Shown in pieces: positions 54,983 through 64,000 of a stretch of DNA of 64,000 nt. Numbering within the stretch: position 1 is the first letter of the stretch; the number at the start of each line of letters is the position of its first letter. A program made the position numbers and the translations under genes. Below the pieces are notes generated by a model. The model worked only from the letters and a program-made list of their open reading frames with translations. It was not told the origin of the DNA and ran no database searches. The DNA lies in contig NZ_WVID01000007.1 of assembly GCF_010091925.1 (NCBI RefSeq), positions 1-64,000 on the forward strand, given 5' to 3'. Source of the DNA: Nostoc sp. B(2019). GTDB lineage: Bacteria > Cyanobacteriota > Cyanobacteriia > Cyanobacteriales > Nostocaceae.

Positions 54983-56428
54983 CTAAACCTTCTCATAGTC
55001 TTGGAATGACGGCCATAATTCTGAATTCGCTAATTTGTCATTGTATTCCAGTGATGTTACATAGTTTTTCGTTTGTGTGATTGATTTATCCATTAGAGAA
55101 TCGACATAGGAATTATTCAAATTAGAAATAGTCCTATCTGTCAAATATTTTGAGTTTTGTGCAATTGCCTGATTTACTAGAGAAGCAAGAGCGGAATTAT
55201 TCAAATTAGAAATAGTCTCAGGTGTCGGATATTTTCTGGTTTGTGTAAGTGCTTGATCTTTTAAAGAACCAACATCAGAATTATTCAAACTAGAGACTGT
55301 AGTTTGTGTACTACTTCCTGCTGTGTCTGTGATCATCTGACGTACTTGTTCGGCAGTCAGATTTGGGTTAGCACTAAGCATCAAAGCAACTACACCAGCA
55401 ACATGAGGAGTAGCTGCTGACGTGCCACTGGCAGTTTCATACTGATTACATAAGTATGAAGAATAAACCCCGGCTCCTGGGGCTGTGACGTAGGTGATTT
55501 TATTCGTTCCAGCACGGTTAGAGAAGTCAGCTAAGTTATTATTTCTATCCACTGCCCCAACAGCAATTCCCGACTTATATGCAAAGCGGGCAGGATAGCC
55601 TGGTAATGGGCTACCATCGTTGCCTGCTGCCATAACAACAGTCACTCCTTTGCTACTGGCATAGTCAATGGCTGACTTTTCAATACAGTTAGGATTTGGA
55701 CTGCTTAAGCTAACGTTAATCACATGAGCGCCATTATCCACAGCATAGTAAATACCGTTAGCTAAAGAAATACGAGTAGTTAAAGCAGAGGGGCTAGTGT
55801 CATTTGTGACCTTTACAGGCATAATCTTGGCATCATAGGCAATACCAGTGACACCATAGTTATTCTTCTCTCCAGCGATCGTGCCAGCAACATGAGTGCC
55901 ATGACCGTTAACTTTGTCTAGAGTGTTATTGTTGTTGTTGAAAAAGTTCCAGCCGTAGCTATCGTCAACATAGCCATTATTATCATCATCTATATAATTA
56001 CCCGGAATTTCCCTGGGATTCCTCCAAATATTATTTTTTAGATCCTTGTGGTTGTAATCAACCCCAGTATCTAGAACAGCTACGACAATATCTTTACCTG
56101 TGTATCCTTTTGCCCAGACTTCTGGTGCTTTAATAAGGTCTGCTCCCCAATTATCGCCACCAAGTTTAGGAACATCGGCGAAAGTATTCTGACCAATAGC
56201 TCTAGCAACCGCTGCTGCTGCATTTATCGTGCCGTAACCATTAGTAAAGTTATATCTAGTGCTGCTAGTAGTCGCAGTAGCATTACTTCTATCTGCTATA
56301 TAGCTGCTGCGATCGCCAAAGCGCAAGCTATAGTCATGCTGAGTGTGAAAAGTATCCGTTGAGGGGAGATAAGTAGAATTTAGCCCGTTATGAGCAAGTA
56401 ATTTGTCACTAGTATCATTAGTGAACAT
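54983..56428 (-). CDS. Subtilisin-like serine protease (S8) with C-terminal repeats
   Basis: The 481-residue protease has a full catalytic triad: Asp120 in VAVLDTGVDYNHKDL, His176 in NGHGTHVAG and Ser337 in SGTSAATPHVAG, with oxyanion Asn270 in AAGND. The DDDNNGYVDD loop (147-156) is a likely calcium site. An N-terminal extension of about 105 residues lacks a normal signal peptide. The last 100 residues hold three similar 28-residue segments starting TVSSLNNSDV, TISNLNNSAL and TISNLNNSYV. Peptidases of this kind in Nostoc resemble calcium-dependent proteases. It is monocistronic, followed by no related gene. Confidence 0.9.
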   Translation of the reverse strand: MFTNDTSDKLLAHNGLNSTYLPSTDTFHTQHDYSLRFGDRSSYIADRSNATATTSSTRYNFTNGYGTINAAAAVARAIGQNTFADVPKLGGDNWGADLIKAPEVWAKGYTGKDIVVAVLDTGVDYNHKDLKNNIWRNPREIPGNYIDDDNNGYVDDSYGWNFFNNNNNTLDKVNGHGTHVAGTIAGEKNNYGVTGIAYDAKIMPVKVTNDTSPSALTTRISLANGIYYAVDNGAHVINVSLSSPNPNCIEKSAIDYASSKGVTVVMAAGNDGSPLPGYPARFAYKSGIAVGAVDRNNNLADFSNRAGTNKITYVTAPGAGVYSSYLCNQYETASGTSAATPHVAGVVALMLSANPNLTAEQVRQMITDTAGSSTQTTVSSLNNSDVGSLKDQALTQTRKYPTPETISNLNNSALASLVNQAIAQNSKYLTDRTISNLNNSYVDSLMDKSITQTKNYVTSLEYNDKLANSELWPSFQDYEKV

Positions 56429-57423
56429 AGCTTTTTCTCCTCAAGAGAGAATGACTGCTTTTTACCAGTTAACACTGGCAAAAATGACGTTTTACAGTAT
56501 TCTGGATTAGTCCTATAATCAACCTACAAATTCGATTCTCATGCTAATATTTCAAGTCAAAATAAGTAAAGTCAAACCCTTTTTCTTACTCAATTAAGGG
56601 TGTTAATAAATACGGATTTAGTATCAGCTTTTTGACAAGACTTTAGCTATTAGTCAGAGATTTTAATCTTTAGCTGAGATTATGTCTCTTGCCAATAATT
56701 ACTAATGATATCGAATAATAAAATGCTGTTTCTTTAACAAAAAAATATTAAATATATCTTAATAGTTTGCTTTCATCCTGCATTTTCAATAGAGATTACA
56801 GTATGTTTTGCAAAAGTAAATTATATATATACATAAAGACAGATGAATTATCTATCTCATCTGTCTTTAGTTATTAGATGAGACAATTTTGCCGAAGGGT
56901 TCGCAAACAATTACTAGCGATCGCATTACTTTTAAGACAGTCGCTACGAAAGCGGCGATCGCACTCACTCTACCTAAACTCACTCCATGCGGGCAAAATG
57001 TTCCAGCAGCATCCGGTGGACGAAGATGTATCAATATAAGAATTAAACACGTGTTCACAACGTTCTTCCACCGAACCCTTTTGAGGTAGTTCTTCCAAGT
57101 TTTTTGATATTTTATTTTTACGTTAGTCCCTAACAAGAGTTAGCATGATACCTCGCTGTTAGAAATCATGTTTCAGCAAGCGTTTGAAAACATATAATTT
57201 GTATAGGTTCTTGACATGTACTGAACTCTCCAATTTTCAATAATTTTGAGCGCCATTCTGGGCGTAGAGCGATTCTCATTCTTGAAAGGCTGCACCTTAG
57301 CGTACACGATATATAATTTTGGTGGTACAAAAGTTTGTGTAGCATTTAAGTAATATTTACTACTTAAAATTAAAGCTATCACTTAACTAGTCTAATATTG
57401 TATATCTTTTGTGTAGTATTCTG
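56429..57423. other. Intergenic region between the subtilase and glyS
   Basis: About 1 kb without a supported gene. AT-rich near the subtilase start. Around 56880-57080 both strands hold short frames; these look like remnants and have no start context. The 39-bp repeat at 57308-57346 and a related TTTGTGTAGTATT at 57409-57421 lie just upstream of glyS. Confidence 0.45.
57308..57346 (+). repeat. 39-bp repeat upstream of glyS
   Basis: Identical to 36479-36517. Its right half (TTTGTGTAGCATT) recurs with one change as TTTGTGTAGTATT immediately before the glyS ATG. Confidence 0.8.
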
Positions 57424-59610
57424 ATGACAAAGGTTAAGAGTGTTGATATATCAGGAAATTTAGCGTTTTTATTAGAAGTTGGTACAGAAGAACTACCTGC
57501 AAGCTTTCTTAGTAATGCCTTAACACAGTGGCGAGAGCGCATTCCTCAAAGTCTAGAAGCAAATAGCCTCTCTAGCGCATCTGTAGAAGTTTACGGTACT
57601 CCCCGGCGTCTGGCGGTATTGATTAAAGGTTTACCATCCCAACAACCAGACCGCGAAGAGGAAATTAAAGGGCCACCCGCACAAGCAGCCTTTAAAGATG
57701 GTAAACCAACACCCGCAGCAGTGGGCTTTGCCAAAAAGCAAGGCGTGGAAATAGACGCACTATTCATCCGTCCCACAGACAAAGGGGAATTTGTCTTTGT
57801 GCAAAAAAGAATTCCCGGTCGTCCTGTGGCGGAAATTTTAACAGAACTGGTTCCCCAGTGGATTTTGGGTTTAGAAGGTAAGCGGTTGATGCGTTGGGGT
57901 GATGGGGATGCCAAGTTTTCCCGACCAATTCGTTGGCTGGTAGCTTTGTTAGATAAAGAGGTGCTACCGATTGAATTAGTTAATGGTTCGGAAACGATCA
58001 AGAGCGATCGCATTTCCCAAGGTCATCGTGTCTTACATCCAGAAACCGTGACAATTCTCCAGGCTACCGATTATGTAAATACTCTCCACTCTGCCTATGT
58101 TACTGTTGACCCAGCGGAACGGGCAAATTTGATTAAAAAGCAAGTGCAAGTGGCAGCGCAAGAGTCAGGTGGACATACAGTACTTTATCCTGATTTGTTA
58201 GATGAAGTTACTAATCTTGTAGAATATCCTTCAGCTGTTGTTGGCAAATTTGAACCAGAGTTTTTGCAGTTACCAACTGAGGTAATTACTGAAGTTATGG
58301 TGACTCATCAGCGTTATTTTCCTGTATTTAAAGAAGGTACTGTTCAAGAAGAATTGTTGCCGAATTTCATTACTATTTCTAATGGTGATCCCACCAAATC
58401 AGACATCATTGCCGTTGGTAATGAAAGAGTTATCCGCGCCAGATTAGCAGATGGTCAATTTTTCTATCAAGCTGATTTAGCCAAGCCTCTAGAGAGCTTT
58501 TTACCACTACTAGAAAAAGTCACTTTCCAAGAAGACTTGGGTTCTGTGCGGCTCAAGGTAGATAGAATAGTCAAGATTACTGGGCAAATTAATACTCAAT
58601 TACAGTTAGAGGAAAATCAAAGCCAAAAAAATCAACGTGCTGCTTTATTATGTAAAGCTGATTTAGTTACTCAAATGGTCTATGAATTTCCTGAATTACA
58701 AGGAATAATGGGACAAAAGTATGCGTTAGCCAGTGGTGAAGATGCGGAAGTAGCAAACGCAATTTTTCAGCATTATCTACCAACGGGAGCAGGTGATATT
58801 TTACCTGAAACCCTAACTGGTCAAGTTGTCGGTTTAGCAGACAGATTAGACACGTTGGTCAGTATCTTTGGACTAGGTTTAATACCTACAGGTTCTTCAG
58901 ATCCTTTTGCCTTGCGGCGGGCGGCAAATGCTGTAATTAACATTACATGGGCGGCTAATTTGCCAATTAATTTAGAAAATTTATTGCAGCAAATAGTAGC
59001 AGACTTTGCAGCAGCTTACAACAAAAATCAGGCGCAATTAACTACAGCATTGCAAGAATTTTTCTTACAACGCATCCGCACCCTACTGCAAGAAGAAAAG
59101 CAGATTGATTACGACTTGGTAAATGCAGTTTTGGGAGAGAATGACCCAGAGTATACAGAACGGGCGTTACAGGATTTATTAGATGTCCGCGATCGCGCCT
59201 CATACTTACAACAAATCCGCAACGACAACACTTTAGATAACATCTACGAAACCGTTAACCGTTCCACACGATTAGCGGCGCAAGGTGATTTGGATACAAA
59301 ACAGCTAGAACCAACAGCCGTAGTCCGTCAAGAACTATTCCAAAAAGCTTCTGAGGTAGCTCTGTATAATGCCTTAGTTGACTTAGTGCCACAAACTCAA
59401 GCAGCACAGCAGACACGGAATTATCAACTGTTAGTAGCAGCATTAGCAAAAATTGCTCCTACTGTTAGTAACTTTTTTGATGGGCCAGATAGCGTTTTAG
59501 TGATGGATCCCGATCATGAAGTTAAGCGTAATCGCTTACATCTACTGGGATTAGTTCGCAATCATGCTCGTGTATTGGCTGATTTTGGGGCGATCGTCAA
59601 AAATATGTAG
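57424..59610 (+). CDS. glyS: Glycyl-tRNA synthetase beta subunit
   Basis: The beta chain of the tetrameric bacterial GlyRS binds tRNA-Gly and works with the alpha chain GlyQ, which is not in this window. Characteristic blocks are [14 protein letters not shown] at the N-terminus, [33 protein letters not shown], and the HD-like region [19 protein letters not shown] followed by [19 protein letters not shown]. The C-terminal anticodon-binding part has [20 protein letters not shown]. From the ATG at 57424 the product has 728 residues, the usual size. A TTG at 57409 is possible but would add five residues. Confidence 0.95.
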   Translation: MTKVKSVDISGNLAFLLEVGTEELPASFLSNALTQWRERIPQSLEANSLSSASVEVYGTPRRLAVLIKGLPSQQPDREEEIKGPPAQAAFKDGKPTPAAVGFAKKQGVEIDALFIRPTDKGEFVFVQKRIPGRPVAEILTELVPQWILGLEGKRLMRWGDGDAKFSRPIRWLVALLDKEVLPIELVNGSETIKSDRISQGHRVLHPETVTILQATDYVNTLHSAYVTVDPAERANLIKKQVQVAAQESGGHTVLYPDLLDEVTNLVEYPSAVVGKFEPEFLQLPTEVITEVMVTHQRYFPVFKEGTVQEELLPNFITISNGDPTKSDIIAVGNERVIRARLADGQFFYQADLAKPLESFLPLLEKVTFQEDLGSVRLKVDRIVKITGQINTQLQLEENQSQKNQRAALLCKADLVTQMVYEFPELQGIMGQKYALASGEDAEVANAIFQHYLPTGAGDILPETLTGQVVGLADRLDTLVSIFGLGLIPTGSSDPFALRRAANAVINITWAANLPINLENLLQQIVADFAAAYNKNQAQLTTALQEFFLQRIRTLLQEEKQIDYDLVNAVLGENDPEYTERALQDLLDVRDRASYLQQIRNDNTLDNIYETVNRSTRLAAQGDLDTKQLEPTAVVRQELFQKASEVALYNALVDLVPQTQAAQQTRNYQLLVAALAKIAPTVSNFFDGPDSVLVMDPDHEVKRNRLHLLGLVRNHARVLADFGAIVKNM

Positions 59611-59691
59611 CGTAGGCTAACAAAAAGTTGTGTAATTTTGCCAATAAGCGCTACTATAGGGAGTGCTTAACCAGGGACTCTGCTGCAATCT

Positions 59692-61176
59692 ATGTCCAAA
59701 GCTCATGTGATTGGATTGGGAAAGTCCGGTGTTGCTGCGGCGAGATTGTTGCAACGGGAAGGTTGGGAGGTGGAGCTAAGCGATCGCACCATCTCCGAAA
59801 CCCTCCTTCAGCAACAACAAGAACTTTCTGCCGAGCAAATAACCGTTAAACTAGGCCAATCCCTGGAATTGAATGGTGCTAATTTACCCCAATTAATAGT
59901 TGTTAGTCCTGGCGTGCCTTGGGATATTCCTGTGTTAATTCAGGCACGAGAACTAGGCATAGAAACTATTGGGGAAATGGAACTCGCCTGGCGACATCTG
60001 CAATCTCTACCCTGGGTAGGAATTACCGGCACTAACGGCAAAACTACTACCACAGCTTTAATTGCTGCCATTTTTCAAGCAGCAGGATTGAATGCACCCG
60101 CCTGCGGTAATATTGGCTACGCTGCTTGCGAAGTTGCGCTGTCTCAGGGGAACAGGGGTGTAGGGGAAGACAAATTAATTCTTTCGTCTTCCTCATCTCC
60201 CTCACTGGATTGGGTAATTGCGGAAGTCAGTAGCTATCAAATAGAATCTTCTAATACTCTTGCTCCCCGTATTGGTATTTGGACGACCTTCACACCGGAT
60301 CACCTTAGTCGTCATAAGAGTTTAGAGAACTACTACAACATCAAAGCCAAACTGTTGCATCAGTCTAAGTTTCAAGTTTTCAATGGTGATGATGGCTATT
60401 TGAGCAAGCTAGGTCAAAGTCACTGGCCTGATGCCTATTGGACAAGTGTCAAAGGAAAAGATTCTCTGATTGGCGAACAAGGCTTTTACATCGAAAATGG
60501 TTGGGTTGTTGAAAAATTGACTGCACACTCAGCACCAGCACCCGTTGTGGAAGTGTCTGCTTTGCGGATGGTGGGAGAACACAACCAGCAAAATCTACTC
60601 ATGGCTGTAGCAGCGGCGCGGTTAGCAGGCATTGGTTGTGATGCGATCGCGCGTGCGATTCGGGAATTCCCTGGCGTTGCTCATCGTTTGGAGCATATCT
60701 GCACTTGGGAAAGCATTGATTTCATTAACGACAGCAAAGCCACTAACTACGATGCTGCCGAAGTTGGCTTAGCATCAGTGAAAAGCCCAGCAATTTTGAT
60801 TGCTGGCGGAGAAGCCAAAGCAGGAGATGATACTGGTTGGCTAGCAAAAATTCGCTCCTCAACTGCTGCTGTATTATTAATTGGCTCTGCCGCACCTGCG
60901 TTTGCCCAACGCCTCCAAGAGGTGGGGTATCATTCTTACGAAATTGTGGAAACAATGGAAAGAGCTGTCATTAAATCGGCAGAATTAGCCAAGCAGTATC
61001 ATGCATCTGTAGTGTTGCTATCTCCAGCTTGCGCGAGTTTTGACCAATACCCGAATTTTGAAGTGCGGGGTGATCATTTCCGTCAATTATGTCTTGCTTG
61101 GGCAAGAGACAAAAAGTTTGCTGCAAAATTAGACTCTGCAAGCTCAGGTCAAGAGTCCATAATCCGAAGTCGATAG
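59692..61176 (+). CDS. murD: UDP-N-acetylmuramoylalanine-D-glutamate ligase
   Basis: MurD adds D-glutamate to UDP-MurNAc-L-alanine in peptidoglycan precursor synthesis in the cytoplasm. The N-terminal nucleotide-sugar domain starts [17 protein letters not shown]. The ATP-binding P-loop is [16 protein letters not shown], the central domain has [18 protein letters not shown], and the C-terminal domain has [17 protein letters not shown] and [19 protein letters not shown]. All Mur-ligase signatures are intact. The 494-residue length is slightly longer than E. coli MurD because of a Ser-rich insertion after [12 protein letters not shown]. It follows glyS after 81 bases; a strong terminator lies after its stop. 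Confidence 0.95.
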   Translation: MSKAHVIGLGKSGVAAARLLQREGWEVELSDRTISETLLQQQQELSAEQITVKLGQSLELNGANLPQLIVVSPGVPWDIPVLIQARELGIETIGEMELAWRHLQSLPWVGITGTNGKTTTTALIAAIFQAAGLNAPACGNIGYAACEVALSQGNRGVGEDKLILSSSSSPSLDWVIAEVSSYQIESSNTLAPRIGIWTTFTPDHLSRHKSLENYYNIKAKLLHQSKFQVFNGDDGYLSKLGQSHWPDAYWTSVKGKDSLIGEQGFYIENGWVVEKLTAHSAPAPVVEVSALRMVGEHNQQNLLMAVAAARLAGIGCDAIARAIREFPGVAHRLEHICTWESIDFINDSKATNYDAAEVGLASVKSPAILIAGGEAKAGDDTGWLAKIRSSTAAVLLIGSAAPAFAQRLQEVGYHSYEIVETMERAVIKSAELAKQYHASVVLLSPACASFDQYPNFEVRGDHFRQLCLAWARDKKFAAKLDSASSGQESIIRSR

Positions 61177-61234
61177 TCAACTGTACTTCCATTATGGGAA
61201 TTTTCAGTTTATTGATAGCATAGGCTTCTATTAT

Positions 61235-61273
61235 TTAGGGACATAACCATTACAGTTATGTCCCTAATTTTTT
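61235..61273 (+). terminator. Rho-independent terminator after murD
   Basis: TTAGGGACATAAC pairs perfectly with GTTATGTCCCTAA around a seven-base loop and is followed by six T residues (61268-61273). It separates murD from the graspetide locus. Confidence 0.92.
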
Positions 61274-61593
61274 CCAACTAATAGAGCCAGAAATTTATGT
61301 ATACAAGTTATGTCTAGCGTTTGTGCGATCGCACAACCTAGCTTTATCTGCACTATCTGTGCAATGGAATTGTATCAATAATAGAAAGTAGATGCGATGA
61401 GCTTATCTAAACTGAAGCTAGCAATAATGTTTGTAAATTTGACAAATGCATAAATATATTAATTATGTCCCATAAACTTATATGAGAAACTGCTGAAGAA
61501 ATAAGTTGATTAACTATGATAATTAAAGTTATTGTCTCTAACATCAAAACTTGAATATAAAGTCAGATTCATCTGACCAAAGGAGCTAAAATT
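61274..61593. other. Promoter region of the graspetide locus
   Basis: About 320 bases without a gene between the murD terminator and the precursor. The promoter of the cluster must be here. I cannot assign boxes securely. Confidence 0.4.
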
Positions 61594-61845
61594 ATGTCTA
61601 ACATCAAAGTAGAAGATTTAGATTCGCAAGCAGTACCATTCTTTGCCCGCTTCTTAGAAGGACAATCTCCTGAAGAGTTGTCTGAAGAGGAAATGGAAGT
61701 AGTTGGAGGCGGATGTGGTGGAACAATTACCACTCTGAAGTTTCCTTCTGATAACGAAGATGTCGTTACTAAGAAATACCCATCTGATAGCGATGAATAT
61801 GCTGTAACTCAAAAGTATCCCTCAGATGGTGATGATGCAGTCTAA
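61594..61845 (+). CDS. mdnA: Three-core microviridin-type graspetide precursor
   Basis: The 83-residue peptide has the microviridin leader motif PFFARFLEGQ (15-24), which recruits the ATP-grasp ligases, an acidic linker (SPEELSEEEMEVV) and a Gly-rich hinge (GGGCGG, 38-43). Three core repeats follow: TLKFPSDNED (47-56), TKKYPSDSDE (59-68) and TQKYPSDGDD (72-81). Each keeps T-x-K-(F/Y)-P-S-D-x-(D/E)-(D/E), the residues that form two esters and one amide in microviridins. The residue between Thr and Lys, which sets protease specificity in microviridins, differs: Leu, Lys, Gln. AAGGAG lies eight bases before the ATG. The ligase gene follows 255 bases downstream. Confidence 0.92.
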   Translation: MSNIKVEDLDSQAVPFFARFLEGQSPEELSEEEMEVVGGGCGGTITTLKFPSDNEDVVTKKYPSDSDEYAVTQKYPSDGDDAV

Positions 61846-61882
61846 AATTCAACATACAGGGGTTTTAGATGAATAGACCACA

Positions 61883-61912
61883 GTAGGGTGGGCATTGCAA
61901 TGCCCACCCTAC
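61883..61912. repeat. 30-bp palindrome GTAGGGTGGGCATTG
   Basis: A perfect inverted repeat (GTAGGGTGGGCATTG and its complement) 38 bases after the precursor stop. In RNA it forms a very stable stem without a T-tract. It may protect the precursor mRNA or reduce read-through to the ligases, or it may simply be a dispersed Nostoc repeat. Confidence 0.85.
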
Positions 61913-61959
61913 AAGCTACAAGCCTCTGTGCGATCGTAGCCCATTGTAAAAATTCCAAA

Positions 61960-62034
61960 CAAGATGGGTCTGTCATAAATCAATACTCATCTGATAGTGA
62001 AGATTACATTTTGCCTATAAGTTTTATAAAGTAA
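61960..62034 (+). pseudogene. Degenerate fourth core peptide in frame with the precursor
   Basis: The frame continuous with that of the precursor, after its stop and the palindrome, reads VINQYSSDSEDYIL before a stop at 62032-62034. Aligned with core 2 (VTKKYPSDSDEY), six of twelve residues agree (V, Y, S, D, S, Y), and E/D are exchanged at two more. Thr, Lys and Pro are lost, so it could not be cyclised. A stop at 61843 and another near 61870 separate it from the live gene, so it looks like the remains of a fourth core or a second precursor. Confidence 0.5.
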
Positions 62035-62100
62035 CTGCCTACTTATTTCTAGTTGGTAGTAGGCTGCAAAAGAAAAAAACCAACACTGATTCGATATTTT

Positions 62101-63087
62101 ATGCGCCCCTCGCGTGATGTGGTTTTATTAATCACCCACAGTGGTGATTACTTCACAATAGATAGAGTAGCAGATGCCCTATCAAAACGGGGTGTACAAC
62201 CATTTCGCCTTGACACTGATCAATTTCCGATCGCAGTACAACTCCAAGCGCATCTTGACAACTCTGGGAGTCATCACAGCCTAAAATATGGCGATGTCTC
62301 TATCAGCACAGAGCAAGTGCAAGCGGTGTGGATGCGTCGTATTTGGCAGCCTCAGTTAGGCAAAGAACTGGCTCCACAATTTCAACAAGCCTGCATCAGA
62401 GAATCACTCACAACTCTAGATGGCTTCTGGGACAGTCTTAAAGAAGCTATGTGGGTGGATGATTTGCAGCGGATCAATGCCGCAGAGAATAAGCTACGTC
62501 AATTGAGGGTTGCTCGTGAAGTTGGTCTTGTGATTCCTCGGACTCTTGTTACTAATAACCCTGAAGAAGTACGAGAGTTTTTCTTTGAGGTCAAAGGAAA
62601 GATGATTGCTAAGCTATTAACGCCTCTTTCATCTGGGATGAAAGGCTCCACTTTTTTTCTATATACCAGATTAGTTAAAGAGGAAGACTTACTGGATGCT
62701 CAAACACTGCGTTATTGTCCAATGGTGTTTCAAGAGCAAATCCCTAAACAACTGGAACTAAGAGCAGTATTTGTAAATGGAAAACTATTTGTAGGGGCGC
62801 TAGATGCGTCTCGTTATGCGGCATTCACCCAAGATTGGCGACGCGCTAAATCTGAGGATTGTGTATGGCAAACTCATGAACTTCCAATAAATGTAGTTGA
62901 TTGTCTCAATGCTTTTATGGGCAGGTTTGGGCTAGTTTTTGGCGCATTTGACTTGATTCAAACACCATCAGGAGAATACGTCTTTTTGGAAATTAACCCT
63001 ACAGGCGAGTGGGGAATGCTAGAACGAGATTTAGGCTACCCCATTTCGGAAGCGATCGCTGATGCCTTGCTTTCAAGAAGTGCTTAA
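62101..63087 (+). CDS. mdnB: ATP-grasp graspetide ligase, MdnB/MvdC type
   Basis: The 328-residue ATP-grasp enzyme resembles MdnB/MvdC, the ligase that makes the omega-amide (Lys to Glu/Asp) in microviridins. Features are VVLLITHSGDYFTIDRVADA, RLDTDQFPIAVQL, VWMRRIWQPQLGKEL, ENKLRQLRVAREVGL, the ATP-binding strand KMIAKLLTPLSSG and metal-binding EINPTGEWGMLERDL. The opening THSGDYFTID and the EWGMLERD end distinguish it from the MdnC type. The ATG at 62101 is preferred over a TTG at 62053. It follows the precursor (with a palindrome and fossil core between) and precedes the MdnC-type ligase. Both ligases must act for a tricyclic product. Confidence 0.9.
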   Translation: MRPSRDVVLLITHSGDYFTIDRVADALSKRGVQPFRLDTDQFPIAVQLQAHLDNSGSHHSLKYGDVSISTEQVQAVWMRRIWQPQLGKELAPQFQQACIRESLTTLDGFWDSLKEAMWVDDLQRINAAENKLRQLRVAREVGLVIPRTLVTNNPEEVREFFFEVKGKMIAKLLTPLSSGMKGSTFFLYTRLVKEEDLLDAQTLRYCPMVFQEQIPKQLELRAVFVNGKLFVGALDASRYAAFTQDWRRAKSEDCVWQTHELPINVVDCLNAFMGRFGLVFGAFDLIQTPSGEYVFLEINPTGEWGMLERDLGYPISEAIADALLSRSA

Positions 63088-63136
63088 TTAAATCAGAGCT
63101 AGTAGTAAGCGGCTCTAGCCTTTGAGAACTTTATAT

Positions 63137-63154
63137 AGAGCGATAAATCGCTCT
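63137..63154 (+). repeat. Hairpin in the spacer between the two ligase genes
   Basis: AGAGCGAT-AA-ATCGCTCT, an eight-base-pair stem in the 202-base gap between mdnB and mdnC. It is followed by Nostoc-type repeat sequence (GAGACGCTACGCGAAC). There is no T-tract, so full termination is unlikely. Confidence 0.6.
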
Positions 63155-63289
63155 TTGCGAGACGCTACGCGAACACTACGAACAAAAATCTTACATTTAA
63201 TTACGTCTGCCTACTTAATAAATCGTAATAATTATAAATTGACAAATTAACACTTTATAAAACTAAAAAATCAGAACTTAGCACTCGAT

Positions 63290-64000
63290 ATGACTATTTT
63301 ACTTATTACTCACAGCGAAGATAACGAAAGTATTTCTCTAGTTCTCCAGGCAATTGCAGATCAAGGTGGGAAAGCGTTTCGTTTTGACACAGACAGATTT
63401 CCTACAGAAGTGCAGTTAGATGTTTACTATAGTGAAGAATCTGAACGAGTGATTCTGAGTTGTGATGACCAGAAGCTAGATTTGAATGAGGTGTCGGCAG
63501 TTTGGTATCGGCGGATTGCGATCGGGGCAAAAATTCTCAAAACGATGGATCGACAACTCCGACAAGCCTCAATTCAGGAATCTCGCGTTACAATTCAGGG
63601 GATGATTGCTAGCATCAACGGGTTTCATCTTGACCCTCAACCAAATATCCGCCGAGCAGAAAACAAACAACTGCAACTACAAGTGGCCCGGAAGGTTGGT
63701 TTAGATACCCCGCGCACCTTGACTACAAACAATCCACTTACAGTCAAGCAATTTGCTCAAGAGTGCGAGCATGGCATGATTACAAAAATGCTCTCTTCCT
63801 TTGCTATCTACGATGAGCAAGGGCAGGAGAATGTTGTGTTTACGAATCCAGTAAAACCTGAGGATCTAGACAACCTCGATGGATTGCGTTTCTGCCCGAT
63901 GACTTTTCAGGAGAAAATCCCGAAGGCGCTAGAACTGCGGACAATTATTGTAGGTAAGCGTGTTTTTACGGCTGCGGTAGACTCCCAAGCTTTGCAGAAG
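63290..64000 (+). CDS. mdnC: ATP-grasp graspetide ligase, MdnC/MvdD type (cut by window end)
   Basis: The first 237 residues are present. They match MdnC/MvdD, which makes the two omega-esters (Thr-Asp and Ser-Glu/Asp) before the amide forms: SEDNESISLVLQAIADQGG, then AFRFDTDRFPTEVQLD, VSAVWYRRIAIG, ENKQLQLQVARKVGLD, PRTLTTNNPLTVKQFAQEC and FCPMTFQEKIPKALELR. The ATP-grasp C-terminal metal site lies beyond the window. Family length is about 325, so roughly 90 residues are missing. With the precursor and the MdnB-type ligase this completes the enzyme set for microviridins. An acetyltransferase and an ABC transporter gene are expected after it (mdnD/E). Confidence 0.9.
   Translation, partial: MTILLITHSEDNESISLVLQAIADQGGKAFRFDTDRFPTEVQLDVYYSEESERVILSCDDQKLDLNEVSAVWYRRIAIGAKILKTMDRQLRQASIQESRVTIQGMIASINGFHLDPQPNIRRAENKQLQLQVARKVGLDTPRTLTTNNPLTVKQFAQECEHGMITKMLSSFAIYDEQGQENVVFTNPVKPEDLDNLDGLRFCPMTFQEKIPKALELRTIIVGKRVFTAAVDSQALQK

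Noticed and set aside
56867-57136. Short ORFs on both strands before glyS
   Set aside because: No start context and no motif; they overlap each other and look like remnants.

Overview
The window comes from a filamentous, phycoerythrin-containing cyanobacterium, most likely a Nostoc/Anabaena-type member of Nostocales. The evidence is the very frequent HIP1 palindrome (GCGATCGC), a phycoerythrin operon with a rod-core linker, bilin lyases and NblA, a cyanobacterial sucrose synthase, PATAN-type response regulators, Uma2-family proteins and many short Nostoc-style intergenic palindromes.

Layout. 0-31 kb is mostly housekeeping and metabolism: tyrA, a pentapeptide-repeat protein, a DUF1517 protein, a lipoprotein, an oxidoreductase, ChaB, a Tat-exported aldo/keto reductase, a JAMM protease with a MoeB-rhodanese protein, a GH57 glycosidase, a Ca2+/H+ exchanger, sucrose synthase, tRNA-His, the siroheme pair cbiX-cobA, a MazF-type toxin pair, two response regulators, a tandemly duplicated Uma2 gene and an RluD-type pseudouridine synthase. 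30.7-36.4 kb is a phycobilisome island: cpcG, a HEXXH protein coupled to a CpeS/CpeU lyase, nblA (55 codons), cpeB-cpeA, an NTF2-like protein and cpeZ. 36.6-42.7 kb holds an acyl-CoA synthetase, an unusual CBM20-SGNH-DUF1796 protein and an NmrA-like reductase.

43-57 kb is an accessory region. It starts with a protein of six exact 19-residue DGxRP repeats. A conflict-system operon follows (Trypco2, then CHAT-SIR2, then a double nSTAND-WD40 protein). Directly behind it are a small membrane-anchored peptide ending in WVK-WAK triads and a GrrM/OscB-like radical SAM/SPASM maturase. The region ends with a decayed IS200/IS605 TnpB end, two unknown genes and a subtilase.

After glyS and murD, the window ends in a microviridin-type graspetide cluster: a precursor with the PFFARFLEGQ leader and three core peptides, then the two ATP-grasp ligases (MdnB/MvdC and MdnC/MvdD types, the second cut by the window end). 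A degenerate fourth core, in the same reading frame but beyond the present stop, lies between precursor and ligase.

The strongest leads are the three-core graspetide locus with its fossil core, and the association of a predicted cyclophane-peptide pathway with a Trypco2/CHAT/SIR2/STAND system. All family calls come from reading motifs; no database search was run.
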